Source: Planctomycetota bacterium (GTDB lineage: Bacteria; Planctomycetota; Phycisphaerae; WQYP01). Taken from it: a stretch of 12,081 bases of DNA. Positions 7,184 to 12,081 of the stretch are shown piece after piece. Made by a program: the position numbers and the translations under genes. Where the stretch lies: the NCBI GenBank assembly GCA_021798635.1, contig JAJZGH010000147.1, forward strand, positions 1 through 12,081, read 5' to 3'. How positions within the stretch are numbered: position 1 is the stretch's first letter; each line of letters opens with the position of its first letter. Below the pieces are notes generated by a model. The model was not told the origin of the DNA. It was given only the letters and a program-made list of their open reading frames with translations, and searched no databases.

Positions 7184-8377
7184 TTACCCTGCTAGAACGC
7201 ACATCCCAATGTGCCCGCCAAAGCCTTGCCCGATGGTAATGCTGCGTGCCGGCTGCGAAATACTCTGGCCCGTCGGCAGCTCGCCATGCTGATGACACAG
7301 TGTTGAAATCACCATGCCTAGCAGCCCGGACGCTCCCAGTGAATGCCCAAGCCAGCGTTTATGGGAAAAAACCGCTGCTTCCGCCTCGCACGCGCGGCCA
7401 ATGGCTGCTAATTCAACCTGATCATGCTGCGTACCGGCGGCATGGGCATGAACAAACGCAACCTCTTTGCCCGCTGCGCATGCCCTTAGCCCACGCTCCA
7501 GAGAATTACCGGCCGGGTCAATGGCCAGCAAGTGCGTTGCATCCGCCGCCAACAGGCAATTCTCCACTTCCACGCTTCCACCATCACCGGCCTGAAGGCA
7601 TACCGCCGCCGCCGCCTCAGTGATAAAAAAGCCACTGCCCGATGCATCAAAGGGTCGGCAGTGCCGGTGACCGCTTTCATCACGCGCGGCCAGAACGCCC
7701 AAATTTTCAAAACTATGTTCAAACAACGGATGAATGGATGCATCTGCCGCAACGATAATCGCCCGATTGAATTTCCCCCGTTTAATTCCATTGCACGCCC
7801 GATGCACGGCAACCAATGATCCCGCACATGCCGCGACATGGGTTTGCACCGGGCCGCCGGGATTTATTACGTTTGTCAGCACCGTTTGCAAGGCCGCCGG
7901 CCCAAACGCCACATGCCACGCCAAATTCTCAGATACTTGCGTCCCGACATGCAGTGCCGCGCATGCCTCCAGCAGGCGCAACACCGGCCCCTTGCTGGTT
8001 GCGATAAACAACGCGGTATCGCCCTGGGAACAGACTTCAGCGTTCCACCCGGCTTTGGCCAAAGCTTGCAGACAGGCGAAAATCCCAAGTTCAATGGAGC
8101 GGTCAAGGTGATCCGGAATGATGGAATGTTTTGCCAAGCCATCCGCACCTGACGCTTCCGGAACGTTCATTCCTTCAGTGCATGAGCCAGGATATGCAAA
8201 ACCCAGTGCGCCGGCGTCCGCTGCGGCCTGATTGCGCAGATGCGTTACCACCTCTTGGCAGATTATCCCGCGGTCCGCCAGTCGTTGATCAGCCCGAATT
8301 GCCGCCCACAACATCTCCGGCGTGCACCCCAGCGGTGTTACCGCAGCCATCGATTCAATACCAACACGCGTCTTCAC
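7184..8377 (-). CDS. beta-ketoacyl-ACP synthase-like (FabF/KS fold) protein
   Basis: The 397-residue product has a thiolase-fold ketosynthase layout. It starts VGIESMAAVTPLG, has the nucleophile Cys184 in VAACAGSLVAVH, the first catalytic His312 in VHAHAAGTQHD, Lys340 and His345 in SHKRWLGHSLGASG, and a closing GFGGHIGM. All residues needed for decarboxylative condensation of acyl chains with malonyl-ACP are therefore present. The segment around His312 is unusual: the family norm is NAHGT-S/T-TP-x-ND, while here HAAGTQHD is one residue shorter. The start is a GTG at 8377 with no clear Shine-Dalgarno sequence; an ATG nine codons further in would cut into the first strand. No acyl carrier protein, ketoreductase or acyltransferase gene is nearby, so it is not part of a visible fatty-acid operon. 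It may serve a secondary or specialised lipid pathway. The fold is certain, the substrate unknown. Confidence 0.85.
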   Translation of the reverse strand: MKTRVGIESMAAVTPLGCTPEMLWAAIRADQRLADRGIICQEVVTHLRNQAAADAGALGFAYPGSCTEGMNVPEASGADGLAKHSIIPDHLDRSIELGIFACLQALAKAGWNAEVCSQGDTALFIATSKGPVLRLLEACAALHVGTQVSENLAWHVAFGPAALQTVLTNVINPGGPVQTHVAACAGSLVAVHRACNGIKRGKFNRAIIVAADASIHPLFEHSFENLGVLAARDESGHRHCRPFDASGSGFFITEAAAAVCLQAGDGGSVEVENCLLAADATHLLAIDPAGNSLERGLRACAAGKEVAFVHAHAAGTQHDQVELAAIGRACEAEAAVFSHKRWLGHSLGASGLLGMVISTLCHQHGELPTGQSISQPARSITIGQGFGGHIGMCVLAG

Positions 8378-8459
8378 AGGCGGCTAAAGATAGGTGTACT
8401 GCCCATCGCCTGCAAGCGCCGCCCAGTCGTTGCCTTGCCAAAGTTAAACTGGCCGCTAC

Positions 8460-8473
8460 TTAACCAAGGTTAA
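8460..8473. promoter_or_regulatory. palindrome TTAACC-AA-GGTTAA, possible operator
   Basis: TTAACCAAGGTTAA has perfect 6-bp arms around AA. A related half-site AAGTTAAA lies about 20 bases away at 8441-8448. It is 83 bases upstream of the ketoacyl-synthase start on the minus strand, a position suited to a dimeric regulator. No regulator gene is adjacent. Confidence 0.25.
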
Positions 8474-8627
8474 AATGTCCTCCTTCGGGGCCCGTGGCGC
8501 AGCGGGTTTTGCGAAGTTGTCCATTATCCAAGCCGGGGTATTGTCAGCAAACCGCCGACTGAACACGAAACACCATTCCGGAAAAAGTTGCCCGCTGGCA
8601 CCGCAATTTCATGGCCCGATCCAAAAC

Positions 8628-8672
8628 AAAGGTACCTGACACCTTTTCCAAATAAAGGTGTCAGGTACCTTT
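8628..8672. repeat. perfect 19-bp inverted repeat, REP/REPIN-like element
   Basis: AAAGGTACCTGACACCTTT (8628-8646) and its exact reverse complement (8654-8672) flank the 7-base spacer TCCAAAT. The arms contain the 6-bp palindrome GGTACC. From general knowledge, the GGTGTCAGGTACC word recurs in many bacterial genomes, planctomycetes included, and is linked with REP-associated IS200-like (RAYT) transposases; this link is recalled, not tested. No transposase gene lies in the window, so this would be a stand-alone copy. There is no T-tract after the stem beyond TTTTAA, so it could act as a weak bidirectional terminator as a side effect. Confidence 0.75.
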
Positions 8673-8808
8673 TAATTCGGAAATTCAGGAAAAGATCGGG
8701 TCGTCGGGAGAAAATGCAGCGTGCCATCGAACTGCGTTACGGTCGCAGCGGAATGCTACCGCATTGAGCCAGGAGATTCGCGGCCTGTAATCTGCGATGC
8801 TCCGGCAG

Positions 8809-8814
8809 TATACT
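8809..8814 (+). promoter_or_regulatory. candidate -10 element for the membrane protein gene
   Basis: TATACT at 8809-8814 lies 72 bases before the ATG at 8886. The same hexamer stands before serA and the bamD-like gene. The -35 region (TGTAAT at 8786-8791, 17-base spacer) is poor. Confidence 0.3.
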
Positions 8815-8885
8815 GAAGCCTTTACGCCGATGGGCGGCGCAGGGCACTGCGGGAATTTCGGCGTTTTTGGTTCGGGGAAATGGTT

Positions 8886-9758
8886 ATGTCGGCTCCGGTA
8901 CATCCTTACGGTGATTATGGCGTTGCGTTGCGTACGCTTCGTTCGGGGCGCAATTTTCTCGGTTACGTGCTGTTTTTCAGCGTGATGCTGCAAGTGGTGG
9001 GATTTATTCTGATGCGTTTTACCACCCAGCCGTACCGTGGGGGCAACCCGGTAATTGTGGTGCACCATTTGCCACGCCATCGCAGCGCCTGGTCAAATCC
9101 CACACAGCAACCAGTTCCGCGAGCCGGCTTACCGGAAAGCCTCCAGAATTTTCCCGCAGCGGAGGCCGATGGGCAAAGCATTGAAAATTATCAATCCGAC
9201 CGCATGGTCATGGGCGAAAAGGCCGGGCGACGGTTGAACCTTCGGCGACAATGGCGTGAAAGTTATTACCTCATTGCGCCGATTGCCCAACTGCTGGGTT
9301 TACTGGCATCGGGTTCGCAGGCCATTATTATTTTTGTCACGCTGCTGGTCATTCTGGTAGCGCAGGCACCGGGCGTGGCCAATATGACGCGCAGTTTTAT
9401 CTGGTCGGTTATTCTGCTGTTTATGGTTTTCCCCTGGCAATATGTGCTGCCCGGCTTTCCGATTCCCGGGGTGCTCTACGGCTGGCATGAATTACACAGC
9501 ACACTGGCGCTAGCCTTTTTACCGCCGCCGGGACATGGGATTTCATTTGATCAGCGCCTCTTAATTGTCGGCCGATATGTCTTATGGCCGGTGCTGGCGC
9601 TGGTAGTGATGCTGGTAACCGCGGAACGGTTCCGTGCGGGCGTGCGACTGGCCATCGGCCACCCCCTGCAAAGCATGATGCTGGGGGACAATCGCGGCGC
9701 AACTGCTTCGGCACTGCGGCCTGCCTCCGGCCCCGGCGCGCCGGGCACCAAGAGCTGA
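8886..9758 (+). CDS. multi-pass inner-membrane protein of unknown function
   Basis: The 290-residue product is not recognised as a member of a named family. One hydrophobic segment lies near the N-terminus (about 24-43). A hydrophilic, Pro- and Arg-rich stretch of some 80 residues follows (45-125). The second half has four more likely membrane segments (about 127-143, 144-162, 171-189 and 231-249) and a Gly/Pro/Ala-rich tail. The 190-230 loop contains the polar segment GWHELHS with two His. The ATG at 8886 is preferred because GGGGA (8874-8878) is seven bases upstream; an ATG at 8880 is too close to it. It sits 51 bases before a bamD-like gene and may be co-transcribed with it and lptE, which hints at an envelope role. 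That is an inference from position only. Confidence 0.75.
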   Translation: MSAPVHPYGDYGVALRTLRSGRNFLGYVLFFSVMLQVVGFILMRFTTQPYRGGNPVIVVHHLPRHRSAWSNPTQQPVPRAGLPESLQNFPAAEADGQSIENYQSDRMVMGEKAGRRLNLRRQWRESYYLIAPIAQLLGLLASGSQAIIIFVTLLVILVAQAPGVANMTRSFIWSVILLFMVFPWQYVLPGFPIPGVLYGWHELHSTLALAFLPPPGHGISFDQRLLIVGRYVLWPVLALVVMLVTAERFRAGVRLAIGHPLQSMMLGDNRGATASALRPASGPGAPGTKS

Positions 9759-9772
9759 TAGGTTCATAGACC

Positions 9773-9801
9773 GTGCAACCGACCGCCCTTTGCTCTATAC
9801 T
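9773..9801 (+). promoter_or_regulatory. candidate promoter of the bamD-lptE pair
   Basis: TATACT at 9796-9801 and GTGCAA at 9773-9778 are 17 bases apart, and the predicted start is about 9808. This leaves almost no leader for the ATG at 9810 and about 14 bases for the ATG at 9822. The -35 box is weak (3 of 6). Confidence 0.35.
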
Positions 9802-9809
9802 TTTCGCCG

Positions 9810-10832
9810 ATGAGATTGTTCATGAAACATCGCCTTGATTCGCATTGCCTGACGGCGAGAATTGTTGCGCTGGCCGTGCTGTTGTTATGGCTGCCCGCAC
9901 TTGGCCGTAACTGCCGCGCTTTAGTAATTGTGCCCCGGCCCACACCTTCCTGGCTGTTGCAGAATGGGGTATGGGTGCCTCTGGTAGCACCGAATCCCAA
10001 TACGCCGCCGGGACAGGTGGCGGAAATGATTCACGAATTAAATTCAGGCCGACCGCAACACATCCCCAAGCTGGCTCGCCGTTGGATCACCGCCAACAAA
10101 AACAATCCTCTGGCACCGGAAGTGCTGCTGCTGCGCGGGGATGCATACAACGCCATGGGAGAAAAATATACGGCTCTGTTCGCCTATGAAGATTTGCTGG
10201 ATAATTACCCCACCAGTCCCCTCTATGGCCCGTGCCTGCGGCGGGAATATAATATCGCCTGCGCCTTTCTTCGCGGATACAAACGAAAATTTCTGGGCCT
10301 GCGTATTCTGCCGGTCACCGGTGACGCCCTGGAACTTTTACGCCGCATACAAGATCGCCAGCGCGGATCACCGTTGGCAGAGCTGGCGGGCATTCGTGTC
10401 GCCGATTACTACTATAGTGATGCGCGCTTTAACCGGGCGTTCCAGTCGTATCAGGACTTCCTGCGACGGTATCCCTACAGCCAATTCGTTGTCAAAGCGA
10501 CGTTAATGGACGTGCAATGTCTGCTGGCCACTTTCCGCGGTGTAAAATTTGACCTCACGCCGCTGCGCAATGCCGATGCACAACTTGAAACGCTCACGCA
10601 GGAATACCCGCACTTTTCCCAATTGCTGCAGGTCAAGGCTCTCGAAGAACGTATCTATCAGATTGAAGGCCACAAGGAACTGGAGATTGCCCGGTTTTAT
10701 ATTCGCTTCAGCAAGCCGGCCGCCGCCCGATATTATTATAATCGGGTCATCAATGACTGGCCGGATACGCAATGGGCGAAAATCGCCAAAAAGGAACTCG
10801 TGGATCATTTTGGGCCGGAGGCGATCAAGTGA
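9810..10832 (+). CDS. bamD: BamD-like outer-membrane assembly TPR protein
   Basis: The 340-residue exported protein resembles BamD/YfiO, a TPR scaffold of the complex that inserts beta-barrel proteins into the outer membrane. The N-terminus has a basic region and a hydrophobic core (about 18-31). TPR-like helix pairs lie at about 104-134 (RGDAYNAMGEKYTALFAYEDLL), 196-230 (ADYYYSDARFNRAFQSYQDF) and 290-331 (ARFYIRFSKPAAARYYYNRV); the last, with DWPDTQWAKIAKKEL, is typical of the family. It is longer than the usual ~245 residues. It also lacks a clean lipobox: the only Cys near the signal region, Cys35 in ALGRNC, is a poor match. The start could be 9810 or the ATG at 9822; both have weak ribosome binding sites. 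The stop overlaps the lptE start. A generic periplasmic TPR protein is the alternative. Confidence 0.72.
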   Translation: MRLFMKHRLDSHCLTARIVALAVLLLWLPALGRNCRALVIVPRPTPSWLLQNGVWVPLVAPNPNTPPGQVAEMIHELNSGRPQHIPKLARRWITANKNNPLAPEVLLLRGDAYNAMGEKYTALFAYEDLLDNYPTSPLYGPCLRREYNIACAFLRGYKRKFLGLRILPVTGDALELLRRIQDRQRGSPLAELAGIRVADYYYSDARFNRAFQSYQDFLRRYPYSQFVVKATLMDVQCLLATFRGVKFDLTPLRNADAQLETLTQEYPHFSQLLQVKALEERIYQIEGHKELEIARFYIRFSKPAAARYYYNRVINDWPDTQWAKIAKKELVDHFGPEAIK

Positions 10833-11356
10833 CTATCTCCCTGAAAATCGTGCGCACCGGGCGAAGCCTTGCGGGAATACTTGCATTGATCCTCCTGACG
10901 ATACTTCCCGCCGGGTGTGGATACACCATGAAATCCATTTATCCTGCGGGCATTCATACTGTCGCGGTGCCCATCTGGAAAAACCACACCTTTCGCCGCG
11001 GCTTGGAATTCCGCCTGACGGAAGCCATTGATAAAAATATTGAATCGCGCACGCCGTACCGACTGGCACCGATGAATCAGGCGGATACCGAATTAACCGG
11101 CACCATTGAAACGGTCACTGAAGGCGTTTTAAGCAACAGCTTCCAAACGAATTTGCCGCAGGAAACACAAATTACCCTGGTGGTGAATTTTACCTGGCGA
11201 AACCTGCGCACCGGAGCCGTGCTGTCGCGACGGGTTAATTTCGCCGCCTCCAGCACCGAGATTCCGCAAATCGGCCAGCAACTGCCGGACGCTGAACAAA
11301 TGGCAGTCGAACGCATGGCCAAGGCGGTGGTCAATCAAATGCAGAAATCCTGGTAA
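10829..11356 (+). CDS. lptE: LptE-like LPS-assembly lipoprotein
   Basis: LptE plugs the LptD barrel that delivers lipopolysaccharide to the outer leaflet. The 175-residue product has a hydrophobic signal (about 12-27) ending LPAGC, so Cys30 would be the lipidated residue; Pro at -3 is not the usual Leu. The mature part begins GYTM, then YPAGIHTVAVPIWKNHTFRR and LEFRLTEAIDKNIESRTPY, a pattern typical of planctomycete members of this family. TELTGTIETVTEGVLSN and an alternating beta region follow. The start is the GTG of a GTGA overlap with the bamD-like stop, with a perfect GGAGG at 10817-10821 seven bases upstream. No lptD gene is visible. Presence of this gene beside a BamD-like gene supports a diderm envelope with an LPS-type outer membrane. 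Confidence 0.85.
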   Translation: MTISLKIVRTGRSLAGILALILLTILPAGCGYTMKSIYPAGIHTVAVPIWKNHTFRRGLEFRLTEAIDKNIESRTPYRLAPMNQADTELTGTIETVTEGVLSNSFQTNLPQETQITLVVNFTWRNLRTGAVLSRRVNFAASSTEIPQIGQQLPDAEQMAVERMAKAVVNQMQKSW

Positions 11357-11436
11357 ATGCGTTTGTGCAACGCGGTACGGCTGAAAAAGCGGGCCTGAAT
11401 AATTTCCCAAAACATCGCTTACCGGCCCTCACAAAG

Positions 11437-11455
11437 CCGCCGGCTCTGCCGGCGG
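11437..11455. repeat. GC-rich palindromic hairpin after lptE
   Basis: CCGCCGGC (11437-11444) and GCCGGCGG (11448-11455) form a perfect 8-bp stem with a TCT loop; G11436 and T11456 can add a wobble pair. It lies about 80 bases after the lptE stop. No T-run follows, so it is not a standard intrinsic terminator. It may protect the 3' end of the bamD-lptE transcript or be a REP-like palindrome. Confidence 0.5.
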
Positions 11456-11550
11456 TGCGATTCTCAATGGCCGCGCAAAACCGCGAAATTATATTGGTAT
11501 CGTTCGTGCGTTGTCACGGTGAGCTATATCCGCAGTATTTTTGCGAAGAA

Positions 11551-11577
11551 ATAAAAAAGGCCCGTTTTACAGGGCCT
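11551..11577 (-). terminator. intrinsic terminator of the lysine-rich microprotein gene
   Basis: Read on the minus strand, AGGCCC (11577-11572), the 8-base loop TGTAAAAC and GGGCCT (11563-11558) form a 6-bp GC-rich stem. TTTTT (11557-11553) continues directly from the last T of the stem. It lies 56 bases after the stop codon of the microprotein gene and points the right way for it. On the plus strand no T-tract follows the stem, so it should work only for minus-strand transcripts. Confidence 0.8.
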
Positions 11578-11633
11578 GAGAGTGCATGGAAGTCTTAAGA
11601 GAAATTGGTAAAGCCGGGAGAAACGCCACAGGC

Positions 11634-11702
11634 TTACTTTTTCTTCTTGTCCTTCTTAGGTTTCTTGACTTCCTTCTTCTGACTGTTGTTGCCCTTGGCC
11701 AT
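11634..11702 (-). CDS. 22-residue lysine-rich microprotein
   Basis: A 23-codon frame reads M-A-K-G-N-N-S-Q-K-K-E-V and ends in a run of KK, PKK, DKKKK before TAA. Eleven of 22 residues are Lys, with one Glu, one Asp and no Cys, aromatic or membrane segment. Support for a real gene is strong for its size: TAAGGAG (11716-11710, minus strand) lies seven bases before the ATG, the best Shine-Dalgarno match in the window, and an intrinsic terminator follows 56 bases after the stop. The leader contains a 7-bp hairpin. Similar tiny MAKG-starting Lys-rich proteins are recalled from planctomycete and other genomes as hypothetical proteins, but this was not searched. The charge suggests binding to nucleic acid, ribosome or acidic polymers; the function is unknown. 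The opposite strand also reads open as a hydrophobic stretch, which is an antisense artefact. Confidence 0.72.
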   Translation of the reverse strand: MAKGNNSQKKEVKKPKKDKKKK

Positions 11703-11737
11703 AACAGGACTCCTTATAAGGGACTGAAAAACACAAA

Positions 11738-11759
11738 TACATCGCCACGCGACGATGTA
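11738..11759 (-). promoter_or_regulatory. hairpin in the microprotein gene leader
   Basis: TACATCG (11738-11744) and CGATGTA (11753-11759) are perfect 7-bp arms around an 8-base loop. On the minus strand it stands about 36 bases before the start codon, upstream of the AAGGAG site. A second short stem TGGCG/CGCCA lies at 11804-11819. The roles are unknown; a leader hairpin controlling stability or access to the ribosome binding site is possible. Confidence 0.35.
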
Positions 11760-11965
11760 AATACACGACACCGAAGAGTAAACTAAAAATAATAGTAACG
11801 TATTGGCGGATAAACGCCAGCGAAAAATAAGTGCCGGTTTCAGCGGTTTGCATTAAAGGCATGAAACGGGCATAATATGGAACTCGGCGTATGAAGGCCA
11901 GATGGAATTCATAAGCCGAAGCACGCAGTTGGTCGGGTGAAATCCGACTGGCAGCCGTGTTAAAA

Positions 11966-11971
11966 TATAAT
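11966..11971 (+). promoter_or_regulatory. -10 element of the initiator tRNA gene
   Basis: A consensus TATAAT lies at 11966-11971, which puts the transcript start near 11978, about ten bases before the mature tRNA. The -35 region (TCCGAC at 11943-11948, 17-base spacer) is a weak match. Confidence 0.55.
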
Positions 11972-11987
11972 GCGATTAGAAATTGAT

Positions 11988-12061
<74 letters not shown>

Positions 12062-12081
12062 ATAGCTGGCTAAAGAGTGCC

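Larger units (their letters stand above)
8378..8885. other. 508-base region without a gene
   Basis: This gap separates the minus-strand ketoacyl-synthase gene from the plus-strand membrane protein gene. No frame in it has a ribosome binding site plus plausible composition. It holds a 14-bp palindrome (8460-8473), a perfect 19-bp inverted repeat (8628-8672) and a TATACT box (8809-8814) before the membrane protein gene. No remains of a transposase or other gene could be recognised on either strand. Confidence 0.5.

Noticed and set aside
8685..9080. 131-codon minus-strand frame
   Set aside because: It overlaps the start of the membrane protein gene antisense, with basic low-information composition and no start signal.
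11365..11598. 77-codon plus-strand frame after lptE
   Set aside because: It runs through the GC hairpin and the minus-strand terminator and has no ribosome binding site or family resemblance.

Overview
The window looks like ordinary chromosomal sequence from a planctomycete, most likely of the Phycisphaerae type. The main evidence is the minus-strand prepilin gene: its N-terminal [20 protein letters not shown] segment together with a C-terminal H-x9-DG motif is characteristic of that group. Outer-membrane genes (BamD-like, LptE-like), short intergenic regions and recognisable Shine-Dalgarno sequences agree with this. The taxon is an inference from protein style, not from a marker gene.

Layout. 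At 44-487 (minus) a JAMM metalloprotease gene diverges from a single-domain rhodanese gene (568-972); both families belong to sulfur-carrier (ThiS/MoaD-type) chemistry. serA (1171-2784) follows, with a possible promoter and a striking leader hairpin, then an ArsR-type regulator 16 bases downstream. speA (arginine decarboxylase, 3275-5200) and psd (phosphatidylserine decarboxylase, 5190-5870) overlap by 11 bases and form a translationally linked pair. The psd stop codon interlocks with that of the convergent prepilin gene (5867-6868, minus). A ketoacyl-synthase-like gene without visible partners (7184-8377, minus) comes next. About 500 bases without a gene follow, holding a perfect 19-bp inverted repeat (8628-8672).

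On the plus strand, a multi-pass membrane protein of unknown function (8886-9758), a BamD-like TPR protein (9810-10832) and an LptE-like lipoprotein (10829-11356, GTGA overlap) form a set that suggests outer-membrane protein and LPS assembly. The window ends with a 22-residue lysine-rich microprotein gene on the minus strand (11634-11702) that has a strong ribosome binding site and its own intrinsic terminator, and an initiator tRNA-Met gene on the plus strand (11988-12061).

Most of the window is housekeeping. No CRISPR array, phage, toxin-antitoxin or defence system is visible. The points most worth following are the microprotein gene, the inverted repeat, the serA leader, the orphan ketoacyl synthase, and the unknown membrane protein beside bamD/lptE.
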